Origin: an uncultured Eubacteriales bacterium
Lineage (GTDB): Bacteria > Bacillota > Clostridia > Oscillospirales > Oscillospiraceae
NCBI GenBank assembly: GCA_900320595.1
Contig: ONSW01000010.1
Coordinates: forward strand, 1-64,000
Reading direction: 5' to 3'
DNA: 64,000 nt
Made by a program: the position numbers and the translations under genes. How positions within the stretch are numbered: the first letter of the stretch is position 1; every line of letters starts with the position of its first letter. The notes below the pieces were generated by a model. The model saw only the letters and a list, made by a program, of their open reading frames with translations, had not been told where the DNA came from and made no database searches. Of the stretch, positions 33,137 through 42,871 are shown piece after piece.

Positions 33137-36100
33137 ATGGACATTGTATCATCCGGATTGAAACTTGAGGGCGCCCAGCTTGTTTCCTATGCGGCCTCCA
33201 CAGCCAAGCTGCTTGCGCCCGACGGGCAGGGAACGGTGCGCGGCGAGATCGCGCGGCTGCGGCGTGAGCGGGGCGAACTGCGGCGTTTCGTGTCGGCGCT
33301 GCGCGAAAGAGCCGAAGCGGGCGAGACGCTCTCCGGCGCGGAGGAATGGCTGGCGGACAATCTGTACCTCATCGAGCGCGAGAGTAAAACGGCCTTTGAA
33401 ATGCTCAAGGGCTGCCCCGTGCTGCGCACTTGCGGCGGGGAGAGCCTGACCTTCGCGCTCTGCAGGGCGCTGCTCCGCGCGGGCGGCGGGAAGCTGACGG
33501 AGGAGCGCCTGCTCGCCTTCCTCGACGGCTTTCAGACCGTGTGCGTCCTGCGCCAGAGTGAGCTCGCTTCGCTCGGCGCGATGCTGCGCTGTGCCGTCAT
33601 TTCCGCGATCGCGGAGGTCGAGAGGTCGATGCGCCGCGCACAGCAGAGCGATAATACCGCCGCTCAGGGCCACGCACAGCTCCTCTCGGCGCTCTTTGCC
33701 GCGCTGCGCGCCGTCCCGCTGATGGATCTCGACACGCTTACCGCGCGCGTCAACGTGCCGGGGCTGATCCTTGAGCTTGACCCCACGGGCGAATATCCGC
33801 GCATGGACGCGCTGTCGAAGAAGAGCTATCTGGGGCGGCTCGAGCGAATGGCCGCGGCGCGGGAAACCGACGAACAAAGCCTGGCCCGCGCGCTGATCGA
33901 GCGCGCCAAGCGGGAGGGAAGACACGTCGGGTTTTTCCTCTTTCCGGAAAACGGCGAGCGGAAAGGCGAGGCGTATATCGCCGGGAAAACGGCGCTCACA
34001 GCCGCGCTGGCGCTGCTCGCACTCTATCTGCTCGGGCCGGTCGGCGCGCTGCTTCTGCTGCTGCCGATCAGCGAGACGGTGACGAGCCTTGCGGATTTTG
34101 CCCTCTCGCGTCTGATCCGACCCCGGCGTATGCCGCGCATGGATCTCTCGAGCGGCATCCCGCCCGAGGGAAAGACATTGTGCGTGATCTCCACGCTCCT
34201 TTCCCGGGAAGAGGACGCGGAAGAAGCGGCGCAAAAGCTCGAGAGGCTTTATTATGCCTGCAGCGGGGACAAAGAGCGCGGCGCGCTTTTGTTCGGGCTG
34301 CTCGGCGACCTGCGCGCGGCAGACGGGCAGACGCTCCCGGAGGACGAGCGCGTGCTCTCCGCGGCGGCGGAGGCGATCGACAGGCTCAACGAAAACCACG
34401 GCGGCGGCTTTTTCCTCTTTACCCGGCCGCGCTGCTTTGACGGCGAGAGCTGGACCGGCCGCGAGAGAAAGCGCGGCGCGCTCTGTGCGCTCGCCGCCCT
34501 CCTGTGCGGCAGAGAGAGCGAGCTGACCGTACACAGCGATCAAGCCGCGCTCGCGGGAACGCATTTTATCCTGACGCTCGACGAGGACACGGTCGTCTAT
34601 CCGGGCGCGGTGCGCGAGCTGATCGGCGCGGCGATCCATCCGCTCTGCCGCGCGGTGATCGACGAGGAAAAAGCCGTCGTGACCGCCGGTCACGCGATTC
34701 TCCAGCCCCGCATCGGCGTAACGCTCCGAAGCGCCCAGCAGACGGACTTTTCGATCATCTTTGCCGGCGAGGGAGGCAGCGACCCTTACGGCGCGCTTGG
34801 CGGCGAGCTTTACATGGACGCCTTTGACCGCGGCGGCTTTACCGGCAAGGGGCTCATCGACGCCGCGGCGCTGCTCGCCTGCACGGCGGCGCGCTTTGAC
34901 GGCAAAGGGATATTGTCGCACGACGCGCCGGAGGGAGCCTGTCTGCGCGGCGCCGTGCTGGGCGACGAGGAGTTTTACGACGCCTTTCCCGCCGCGCCGG
35001 AGGCGTATTTTCGCCGCCTGCACCGCTGGACGCGCGGCGACTGGCAAAACCTGCGCTTTGCCTTTGCGCGCGAGCTGCCGCCGATCGAGCGCGCCCGTTT
35101 TTTGGCCAAGCTCCGGCGCAGCGCCGTGCCGCCCGCCACGCTCGTCGCGCTGCTTGCGGGCTTCTTTTTCCCGGCGCGCGCCGGCGCCGCGGCCGCGGCG
35201 GCCGCGCTTTGTCTGCTGTCGGATCTGCTGCTCTCGCTCGGCGGCGAGCTGCGTCGGCTCCGGCGACGGACACGCCGATGGACGCGGATTCTGGCCGGCT
35301 TCGGAGGCGGGATCGTGGCAAACTTCGTGCGGCTCTGGCTCCTGCCGTGGGAGGCGTGGGTCTGCGCCTCCGCCGCGCTCACGGCGCTGTGGCGCATGGG
35401 AGTTTCCCACCGGCGCCTCCTGCAATGGGAGACGTCGGCCGAGAGCGCCGCAAGGGACGGCACGCCCGGCGGCTATGCGCGCACGATGGCGGCCGCGCTG
35501 CCCGTCGGGCTCGGCGCGATGTGCTTTTCCACCACGGTGATCGGCCGCGCGGCGGGGCTGATGTGGCTGCTCTCGCCGCTCGCGGCCTGGGCGCTGTCGC
35601 TCCCGGCCGCACGGGAGAAAACGATTCCCGCGGCAGACGAGCGCTACCTGCGTGCCGCGGCGGCGGATACCTGGCGCTATTTTGCCGAAAACTGCACGGC
35701 GGAGGAGAATTTCCTTCCGCCCGACAACGTCCAGACCCAGCCCCCGCGCGGCGCGGCGCACAGCGTCTCGCCGACGAATCTCGGCCTCGCGATGACGGCG
35801 GCCGTCGCCTCCTGCGATCTGGGGCTGATCGGCGCGGACGAAGCCACGGCCTTTATCGGACGGCTGACCGACACGGCCGAGCAGATGGAGCGCTGTCGCG
35901 GCCATTTTTACAACTGGTACGATACCCGCACGCTCGCGGTGCTGCAGCCGCCCTTTATCTCCACGGTCGACAGCGGCAACCTCTGCGCCGCGCTGCTGAT
36001 AGCCGCCGCGTTTGCCGAGGAAAAGAAGGAGATGACGCTTGCCACGCGTCTGCGCTCCCTTGCCGGGGAAATGGACTTCTCCTTTCTCTATGACGAAAAG

Positions 36101-39100
36101 CGCGCGCTCTTTGCGATCTGCTATGATACGCTGCGCGAGCGGATGGCCGGCGGCTGGTACGATCTGATGGCAAGCGAGGCGATGCTCACGAGCTATCTCT
36201 GCGTCGCGCGCGGAGAGGCGCCGCGCCGCCACTGGCGCGCCCTCGGGCGAGCCTGCCTGCGGCTGGACGGCTACAGCGGTCTCGGAAGCTGGAGCGGGAC
36301 GATGTTTGAATATCTCATGCCGGCGCTCTTTCTGCCGCTGGAACAGGGCGGGATGCTGTATGAAAGCAGCCGCTTTTGTCTCTATGCCCAGAAGCGTCGC
36401 ATGGGCGTCGGCAGACCCTGGGGCATCTCCGAGAGCGCCTTTTTCGCGCTTGACGCCGCGGGGCGCTATCGCTACAAGGCGCACGGCGTCGGCGCGCTCG
36501 CACTGCGGCGGGGCATGGACGCCGAGACGGTCGTCTCGCCGTACAGCAGCTTTCTCGCGCTCATCCTCGACGGCCACGGCTCGGCGGAAAATCTGCGTCG
36601 TCTCGAGCGTCGGGGCATGCGCGGCCCCTGGGGCTTTTACGAGGCGCTGGATCTGACCGAGCAAAGGACGCGCTCGGAGGAGGGCGAGCGGGTGTGCTGT
36701 ACGATGGCGCACCACGCGGCGATGAGTCTTTGCGCCGCGGCAAACGCACTCTGCGGCGGCAGCATCGTGCGCCGCTTTATGCGCGACGCGCGCATGGCGG
36801 CCTTCCGGCCCCTGCTGTGCGAGCGTGTGGGCGAGGGCGGCGAGATCCTGCGGCGCTGCCGCACGGCGGAGAGAGCGCAGCGCCTGTCAGCCGTTAAGAA
36901 AACAAGATCCGGCGGACCGGGGGAGAAGGGCGTCTGCCTCCTCTCCAACGGGAGCTACACCGCCGCACTCGACGAGCGCGGCGCGCTCGGAGAGCGGTGG
37001 GATGAGACAAGCGTCTGGGACGCGCGGCTCGGCGGCCTCACGCTGAAGCTGCGTACCGGGACGGGAGAGGCGGCGCTGCTGCCCTCGGTACCGCGGCACT
37101 GGGAGATGGACACGGACAGCTGCCGCTATGAGTACGACACCACGCTCGGCCGCGCGGCGCTCACCATCAGCGTCGGGGCGGAGGAGAGCGGAACGCTCTA
37201 TGAGCTCGAATGGAACGGCGCGGAGCCGTGTGAGGCGGAGCTTGCTTTTACGCCGCTTCTCTGTCCGCTGCGCGAGGCGCTCGATCATCCCGCCTTTGCC
37301 AGACTCGGGATCCGCGCGGAGGAGAGCGGGGACATGCTGCTCCTGCGGCGCATCGCGCCGAAAAGAGGGGATGATCTCACGTTCGCCGTCGCCTGCAGCG
37401 GCCGCGCGACTTACCTCCCCGAGCGGGAGGGAGACGGTCCGGTGCTGCTGCGCCCATTTGTCACGGTGCGTGCCGAACTGAGCGAAGAGCGCCCCGGCGT
37501 GCGCTTTGTGCTCTGCCTCGCCGCGGACGCGGAGGCGGCTGTGCGCGGGGCAAAACGGCTCCTCGCCTCGGGCGCGGAGGGACGCGGCTCCTTTGTCGGG
37601 GGCGCGGCCTCGCTTTTGGGCATGCGGGACGAGGAGCTTGCCGGCGCGATGGCGCTGTACGGCGCGATCCGCTCCTTCCGTCCCCGGGAGAGCGCGGAGC
37701 GGCGGAGATTGTGGCAGTATGGGATCTCCGGGGACGAGCCGCTGCTGCTCTGCCGCGGCGGGGCAAAGGAAGAGGAGAGACTGCTGCTGCAGTTCTGTCT
37801 GCTGCGCAGCCTCGGTGTAAAGGCGGAGATGGCGATCACAACGGACGAGGCGGGCGAATACCCTGCCCGGACGCAGGAGCGCGTCACGGCCGTGCTGGGG
37901 CGCGTCGGGCTCGAGGCGCTGCTGGGGACGAGAGGCGGCGTGCACCTTGTACCGAGCGGGGCGGAGGAGATCGTCGCCTCCCGCGCCGCCTTTGTCGCGG
38001 GCCGGGAAGAGCGAGCGCGCGAGAGCATGCCGACGCCGGAATTCGGTGAGCGCAGCGGCGCGGGCGACATCCCGCAAAGCTTTGACGGCAGGGGCGGCTT
38101 TACCTTCCTGCTGGGCGGCACGCTGCCGCGGCGCCCCTGGCAGAACATCCTGACCGGGGCGGGCGCAGGCTGGCTCGTCAGCGAGTGCGGCAGCGGCTTT
38201 TTGTGGCAGCGCAACGCGCGCGAGGGGCGCGTCAATCCGCCGCCGGCGTACCCGGAGAGCACAAAGGGCAGCGAGATGCTGTGGCTCGAAACGCCGCGCG
38301 GCCGCGTCAGTCTCTTTGCCGCCGAGGACGGCATCCCCTGCCGCGTGTATTACTCCGGCGCTTTTGCACGCTGGGAAAAGGAGATCGGCGGGAGAAGGAT
38401 CACGCTCACCGGCTTTGTCGACCCCGGGAGCGGCGCGCGTGTGCTGCTGCTCGACGGCGCGCGGGGGATGACGGTATGCTGGCGGATGGAGACGGTGATC
38501 GGCTCAAGCGACGGGGCGGCCGTGCGCTGCGGCTTTTCCGGCGGCGTCTTTACCGCCGAAAATCCGGAGAGCTTTGTGCCCGGGATGCGTTTTCTTGCCG
38601 CGGTCTTGGCTCCTGCGCGCTGCCGCTGCGACTGGAAAGAGCCCGGCATGCTGCTGTCCTTCACGGCGCAGGGCGGGGACGTGCTCGTCTGCGGTGTGTG
38701 CGGCGAGGGGCAGCTCCGCGCGCTATTAGAGCGCAAAAACGCCCTCGCGGCGATGCGCGCGGCCGGAGAGCGCTTTCGGCGCCGGACGGGCCGCTTTTCC
38801 CTGCGCTGCAGCGACGGGCGGCTGGAGAACTATATGAACGGCTGGTGCCTTGACCAGATCTATGCCCGGCTCGAGGCGCGCTGCAGCCTGTATCAGGGCG
38901 GCGGCGCGGTCGGCTTTCGCGACCAGCTGCAGGACGCGGTCAGCCTGCTTGTGATCGAGAGCGCCGCCGCGCGCGAACGGATCCTGGACGCCTGCCGCCA
39001 CCAGTATCGAGAGGGAGACGTGATGCACTGGTGGCATCCGGGCGGCGCGGCGGACCGCGGCGTGCGCACGCGCTGCAGCGACGACCTCCTGTGGCTTTGC

Positions 39101-40135
39101 TGGGCGCTCGGGGCGTACACGGCGGCAACGGGCGATCTTGCGCTCTGCGCCGAGCGGGTGGCGTTCCTCAGTTCGCCGCCGCTCGGAGAAAAAGAACGCG
39201 ACCGCTATGAGACGGCCGAGAGTACCGAAGAGAGCGCCGCGGTGATCGACCACGCGCTGCGCGCGATCCGCTGCTGCGCGGCGCGCGGATTCGGGCCGCA
39301 CGGCCTGCCGCTGATGGGAGCAGGCGACTGGAACGACAGCCTCAGCGACTGCGGCGGCGAGAGCGTGTGGCTGGCCTTTTTCCTGTGCGACTGCGCGCGG
39401 GGAATGGAAAAGCTGCTGCGCTGTCTCGGGAGAGAAGCGGAGGCGGAGGAATGCGGCGCGCTTGCCAAAAGGATGCTCGACGCGGCGGAGGAAAGCTTCA
39501 ACGGCCGCTGGTACGAGCGGGCCTATCCCGCCCACGGCGCGTGGAGCCGCGGCGGCGAGCGCATCGATTCGATCGTGCAGAGCTGGGCGGTCTTCTGCGG
39601 AGCGAAGCATGCGAGCGAGGCGCTCGACCACGCGCTCTGCCGTCTGGTGGACGAACGGACGGGCATCGTCCGGCTGCTCGACCCGCCCTTTTCGGCGGCG
39701 GAGGAGCGGCTGGGGTATATCGTCTCCTACGGCGAGGGCTGCCGCGAAAACGGCGGACAGTACACCCACGCCGCCGTCTGGCTGGCGCGCGCCTGCTTTC
39801 TCGCCGGGCGTCCGGACGCGGGACGGGAGATCCTCGCAATGCTGCTGCCGCAGGGGAGAGACGCAAAGTACGGCGCCGAGCCTTACGTGCTGCCGGCCGA
39901 CGTCTGCGCTGCGCCCGGCCACGAGGGCGAGACGGGCTGGACCTGGTATACGGGCTCGGCGGGCTGGTTTTTCCGTACCGTGACGGAAAACCTGCTCGGC
40001 ATCCGGAGAGAGAACGGCGCGCTCTCGTACCGACCCTGCGCCTGCTCGCTCTTTTCGGTAACGGAGGTAAAGATCAACGGCGAGCGGCTGGAGGAAAAGG
40101 GAAAGAAAGGACTACCCAATCCGCCGGAGGGATGA
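33137..40135 (+). CDS. Cyclic beta-1,2-glucan synthase-like giant glycosyltransferase/phosphorylase (GT84-glycoamylase-GH94)
   Basis: The 2332-residue membrane protein has membrane helices near residues 280-320. A GT84-type transferase domain follows with THFILTLDEDTVVYPGAV and the block ILSHDAPEGACLRGAVLGDEEFYDAF...HRWTRGDWQN. Then come more helices (~690-870) and a glycoamylase-like (alpha/alpha) domain with HSVSPTNLGLAMTA and STVDSGNLCAALL. A long beta/alpha region ends in a GH94 phosphorylase-type domain with MHWWHPGG...GVRTRCSDDLLWLCWALG and GLPLMGAGDWNDSLS. In proteobacteria such proteins (NdvB/Cgs) make cyclic beta-1,2-glucan, with GH94 setting its size. This protein is shorter than the usual ~2800 residues. 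The role in a Gram-positive is inferred. Confidence 0.85.
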   Translation: MDIVSSGLKLEGAQLVSYAASTAKLLAPDGQGTVRGEIARLRRERGELRRFVSALRERAEAGETLSGAEEWLADNLYLIERESKTAFEMLKGCPVLRTCGGESLTFALCRALLRAGGGKLTEERLLAFLDGFQTVCVLRQSELASLGAMLRCAVISAIAEVERSMRRAQQSDNTAAQGHAQLLSALFAALRAVPLMDLDTLTARVNVPGLILELDPTGEYPRMDALSKKSYLGRLERMAAARETDEQSLARALIERAKREGRHVGFFLFPENGERKGEAYIAGKTALTAALALLALYLLGPVGALLLLLPISETVTSLADFALSRLIRPRRMPRMDLSSGIPPEGKTLCVISTLLSREEDAEEAAQKLERLYYACSGDKERGALLFGLLGDLRAADGQTLPEDERVLSAAAEAIDRLNENHGGGFFLFTRPRCFDGESWTGRERKRGALCALAALLCGRESELTVHSDQAALAGTHFILTLDEDTVVYPGAVRELIGAAIHPLCRAVIDEEKAVVTAGHAILQPRIGVTLRSAQQTDFSIIFAGEGGSDPYGALGGELYMDAFDRGGFTGKGLIDAAALLACTAARFDGKGILSHDAPEGACLRGAVLGDEEFYDAFPAAPEAYFRRLHRWTRGDWQNLRFAFARELPPIERARFLAKLRRSAVPPATLVALLAGFFFPARAGAAAAAAALCLLSDLLLSLGGELRRLRRRTRRWTRILAGFGGGIVANFVRLWLLPWEAWVCASAALTALWRMGVSHRRLLQWETSAESAARDGTPGGYARTMAAALPVGLGAMCFSTTVIGRAAGLMWLLSPLAAWALSLPAAREKTIPAADERYLRAAAADTWRYFAENCTAEENFLPPDNVQTQPPRGAAHSVSPTNLGLAMTAAVASCDLGLIGADEATAFIGRLTDTAEQMERCRGHFYNWYDTRTLAVLQPPFISTVDSGNLCAALLIAAAFAEEKKEMTLATRLRSLAGEMDFSFLYDEKRALFAICYDTLRERMAGGWYDLMASEAMLTSYLCVARGEAPRRHWRALGRACLRLDGYSGLGSWSGTMFEYLMPALFLPLEQGGMLYESSRFCLYAQKRRMGVGRPWGISESAFFALDAAGRYRYKAHGVGALALRRGMDAETVVSPYSSFLALILDGHGSAENLRRLERRGMRGPWGFYEALDLTEQRTRSEEGERVCCTMAHHAAMSLCAAANALCGGSIVRRFMRDARMAAFRPLLCERVGEGGEILRRCRTAERAQRLSAVKKTRSGGPGEKGVCLLSNGSYTAALDERGALGERWDETSVWDARLGGLTLKLRTGTGEAALLPSVPRHWEMDTDSCRYEYDTTLGRAALTISVGAEESGTLYELEWNGAEPCEAELAFTPLLCPLREALDHPAFARLGIRAEESGDMLLLRRIAPKRGDDLTFAVACSGRATYLPEREGDGPVLLRPFVTVRAELSEERPGVRFVLCLAADAEAAVRGAKRLLASGAEGRGSFVGGAASLLGMRDEELAGAMALYGAIRSFRPRESAERRRLWQYGISGDEPLLLCRGGAKEEERLLLQFCLLRSLGVKAEMAITTDEAGEYPARTQERVTAVLGRVGLEALLGTRGGVHLVPSGAEEIVASRAAFVAGREERARESMPTPEFGERSGAGDIPQSFDGRGGFTFLLGGTLPRRPWQNILTGAGAGWLVSECGSGFLWQRNAREGRVNPPPAYPESTKGSEMLWLETPRGRVSLFAAEDGIPCRVYYSGAFARWEKEIGGRRITLTGFVDPGSGARVLLLDGARGMTVCWRMETVIGSSDGAAVRCGFSGGVFTAENPESFVPGMRFLAAVLAPARCRCDWKEPGMLLSFTAQGGDVLVCGVCGEGQLRALLERKNALAAMRAAGERFRRRTGRFSLRCSDGRLENYMNGWCLDQIYARLEARCSLYQGGGAVGFRDQLQDAVSLLVIESAAARERILDACRHQYREGDVMHWWHPGGAADRGVRTRCSDDLLWLCWALGAYTAATGDLALCAERVAFLSSPPLGEKERDRYETAESTEESAAVIDHALRAIRCCAARGFGPHGLPLMGAGDWNDSLSDCGGESVWLAFFLCDCARGMEKLLRCLGREAEAEECGALAKRMLDAAEESFNGRWYERAYPAHGAWSRGGERIDSIVQSWAVFCGAKHASEALDHALCRLVDERTGIVRLLDPPFSAAEERLGYIVSYGEGCRENGGQYTHAAVWLARACFLAGRPDAGREILAMLLPQGRDAKYGAEPYVLPADVCAAPGHEGETGWTWYTGSAGWFFRTVTENLLGIRRENGALSYRPCACSLFSVTEVKINGERLEEKGKKGLPNPPEG

Positions 40136-40159
40136 TATAATGAAATATTAGAAAAAAGA

Positions 40160-40188
40160 CCGCATCGGGGCGAGCGCCCGGGATGCGG
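40160..40188 (+). terminator. Hairpin after the giant glucan gene
   Basis: CCGCATC...GATGCGG closes a GC-rich inner stem (GGGCGAGCGCCC). There is no T tract, so it is at best a weak terminator upstream of the M16 pair. Confidence 0.4.
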
Positions 40189-40209
40189 CGGGAAAACGGA
40201 GGGCGGAAG

Positions 40210-41586
40210 ATGGAATACACAAGATCCGAGATCCAAAACGGCGTGTGGCTGACCCACATTCGCTCCGACAAATTCAAGACCGCGTGCCTGAGCATCACGC
40301 TGCTCACACAGCTGCGCCGCGAGACCGCCGCGATGAACGCGCTGCTGCCGCTCGTGCTGCGGCGCGGAACGTCGCGCTACGGCGACATGGAGGCCATCTC
40401 CGGCCGTCTTGACGAGCTGTACGGCGCGGCGATCGAGCCGGTGGTGCGCCGGATCGGCGAGATCCAGTGCATCGGCTTCTTTGCGAGCGTCCCGGAGGAG
40501 GACTTTCTCCCCGCCGGGGCCGACACGCTGCGCGGCACCTGCGAGCTGATGGGCCAGATGCTCCTCTCGCCCAACACGCGCGGCGGGCTGCTGCTGCCGG
40601 ACTATGTCGACAGCGAGCGCGGCAAGCTCATCGAGATGATCCGCGCCCGGCTCAACGACAAGCTGGGCTATTCCATCAACCGCTGCATCGAAGAGATGTG
40701 CTGCTGCGAGGATTACGCCGTCTCCCGTCTCGGCGACGAGGAGAGCGCGGCGGCCATCCGCTATCAGAAGCTGACAAAGCAGTACCGCAGCGTCATCCAG
40801 TCAAGCCCCATCGAGATCTTTTACTGCGGCCGGGCCGAGCAAAAGCGCGTGGAGAGTCTGCTGCGCGACGCGCTCTCAACGCTGCCGCGCGGCGAGATCG
40901 ATTATGACATCGGCACGGACGTGCGTCTCAATTCGCTGGAGGCCGCGCCGCGGGAATATACCGAGCCGATGAACGTCACCCAGGCCAAGCTCGTGATCGG
41001 CTGGCGTCTCGGCGAGGCGATGGAGGAGCCGAATCCAGCCGCGCTGCGGGTGTTTTCCTCGCTTCTCGGCGGCTCGACGGCGTCGAAGCTGTTTGTCAAT
41101 GTGCGCGAAAAGCTGTCGCTGTGCTATTTTGCAAGCGTGATCGTCGACGTTCACAAGGGTGTGCTGCTCGCCTATGCGGGGACGGAATTTGACAACGTCG
41201 AGCGGGCGAAGGAGGAGATCTTTGCCCAGCTTGCGGCGATCGCGAACGGCGAGATCACGGACGAGGAGCTCAGCGCGGCGAGAGCCGACGTGAAGAGCGC
41301 GCTGAAGAGCGCGCAGGACAGCCAGGGCGCGCTCGAGGGCTTTTACCTCTCCGCCGTGCTCGACGGCGCCGACTATTCGCCCGAGGAGCTCGGCGCGCTC
41401 GTCGACGAGGTGACGAAGGACGACATGGTCGCGATCGCGCAGGGCTGCGAGTGCGACATGATCTACACGCTCACCGGCGACGGCAGCGAGGAAGACGAGG
41501 ACGACGAAGAGATCGCGGAGCCCACTGAGGAAGAACTGCGCGCCTTTGAGGAGGATGAAGATGGAGATCCTGACAAAGAGATTTGA
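40210..41586 (+). CDS. M16-family peptidase-like protein YfmF type (no zinc motif)
   Basis: This 458-residue protein has the insulinase/M16 two-domain layout (RRGTSRYGDMEAISGRLDEL, GGSTASKLFVNVREKLSLCY) but lacks the HxxEH zinc site. Together with the next gene it matches the YfmF/YfmH pair linked to EF-P modification in Bacillus. It is probably the non-catalytic partner of a heterodimer. GGAGGG precedes the ATG at 40210. The acidic tail overlaps the start of the next gene. Confidence 0.85.
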   Translation: MEYTRSEIQNGVWLTHIRSDKFKTACLSITLLTQLRRETAAMNALLPLVLRRGTSRYGDMEAISGRLDELYGAAIEPVVRRIGEIQCIGFFASVPEEDFLPAGADTLRGTCELMGQMLLSPNTRGGLLLPDYVDSERGKLIEMIRARLNDKLGYSINRCIEEMCCCEDYAVSRLGDEESAAAIRYQKLTKQYRSVIQSSPIEIFYCGRAEQKRVESLLRDALSTLPRGEIDYDIGTDVRLNSLEAAPREYTEPMNVTQAKLVIGWRLGEAMEEPNPAALRVFSSLLGGSTASKLFVNVREKLSLCYFASVIVDVHKGVLLAYAGTEFDNVERAKEEIFAQLAAIANGEITDEELSAARADVKSALKSAQDSQGALEGFYLSAVLDGADYSPEELGALVDEVTKDDMVAIAQGCECDMIYTLTGDGSEEDEDDEEIAEPTEEELRAFEEDEDGDPDKEI

Positions 41587-42838
41587 AAACGTCGGCGAAA
41601 CGCTGCAGACGGCGGTGCTGGATAACGGCCTGCACATCTGCGTCGTGCCGAAAAAGGGCTTTTCGTCCTTCTTTGCCTGCTTCGGCACCTATTACGGCTC
41701 GGTCATGCGCAGCTTCGATCTTGCCGGCGTGCGGCACGACACCCCCGCGGGCGTTGCGCACTATCTCGAGCACAAGATGTTCGATATGCCCGGCGGCGAC
41801 AACGCCCTGCAGAGCATGACCGCCACCGGCGCCGATCCCAACGCCTTTACCGCCTATGACGAGACGGTTTACTACTTCCACTGCACCGAGCATTTTGAGG
41901 AAAACCTGCGCACGCTGCTGCGCTTTGTCACCACGCCCTATTTCACGGCCGAGACCGTGGAAAAGGAGCAGGGCATCATCGCCCAGGAGATCCGCATGTA
42001 CGACGACGAGCCGGACAACGCGGTGTATGTCGATCTGATGAAGCTGCTCTACAAGTCCCACCCGGTGCGCGACGACATCGCCGGCACGGTCGAGAGCATT
42101 GCCGAGATCGACGCCGACACGCTCTATGCCTGCCACCGCGCGTTCTATACGCCGGGCAACATGTGCCTGTGCGTCGCGGGCGACGTGGACGCTGCCGCGA
42201 TCTGCGCGATCGCCGAGGAGATGCTCGGAGGAGAAAAGGGCGAGGTGCCGCAGCCGGTCGTGTATGAGGAAAACGACGCGCCCGAGAAGCTCTATACCGA
42301 GCGGGTGATGAGCGTCTCCGCGCCGCAGTTCCTGCTCGGCGCGGCCTACCGCCCGACCGAGGGAGACGTGCTGCGCGAGCGGATCGTCGCGCGCCTTGCG
42401 ATGCGGCTTTTGTGCGGAACATCCTCGCCGCTCTACACCCGGCTTTACCGCGAGGGGATCTTGAACCGCAATTTTGCCTACGGCACCGATTTCCCGGCCA
42501 ACACGGCGCAGCTGACCGCAGGAGGAGAGAGCCCCGACCCGCAGCGCGTTTATGACGAGCTGATGGGAGAGGTCGACCGCATCGCCGCCGAGGGCTTTGA
42601 CCCCGACGCCTTCGAGCGGGCCAAGCGCGCCTCGCTCGGCGCGCGGCTGCGCGGCTTTGAGGATTTTGACAGCGTGTGCCTGACGGCCTTCGACGCCGAA
42701 CGTCTCGGCTACTGCATCTTCGACGCACCGGCGGTGCTCGCTTCCGTCACGGCGGAGGAATGCCGCGACTTTCTTGTGCGCGTGCTGACGCGCGAGCGCA
42801 CCGCGCTCTCCGTCGTCCGTCCGCAGACGCACGCCTGA
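41561..42838 (+). CDS. M16-family zinc peptidase, YfmH type
   Basis: The catalytic inverted zinc motif is present as HYLEH (in VAHYLEHKMFDMPGG), with the distal Glu in EKEQGIIAQEIRMYDDEPD. The ATG at 41561 follows TGAGGAGG inside the end of the partner gene (26-base overlap), indicating translational coupling. 425 residues. The M16 pair in Firmicutes is implicated in EF-P 5-aminopentanol modification; that link is family knowledge, not visible here. Confidence 0.9.
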   Translation: MEILTKRFENVGETLQTAVLDNGLHICVVPKKGFSSFFACFGTYYGSVMRSFDLAGVRHDTPAGVAHYLEHKMFDMPGGDNALQSMTATGADPNAFTAYDETVYYFHCTEHFEENLRTLLRFVTTPYFTAETVEKEQGIIAQEIRMYDDEPDNAVYVDLMKLLYKSHPVRDDIAGTVESIAEIDADTLYACHRAFYTPGNMCLCVAGDVDAAAICAIAEEMLGGEKGEVPQPVVYEENDAPEKLYTERVMSVSAPQFLLGAAYRPTEGDVLRERIVARLAMRLLCGTSSPLYTRLYREGILNRNFAYGTDFPANTAQLTAGGESPDPQRVYDELMGEVDRIAAEGFDPDAFERAKRASLGARLRGFEDFDSVCLTAFDAERLGYCIFDAPAVLASVTAEECRDFLVRVLTRERTALSVVRPQTHA

Positions 42839-42871
42839 CCGGACGAAAAGAAAAGCAAAAAGGAAGCCAAT

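Noticed and set aside
33149..36715. 1188-codon minus-strand frame opposite the giant glucan gene
   Set aside because: Arg/Ala-rich shadow of GC-rich codons; the plus strand carries clear enzyme motifs throughout.
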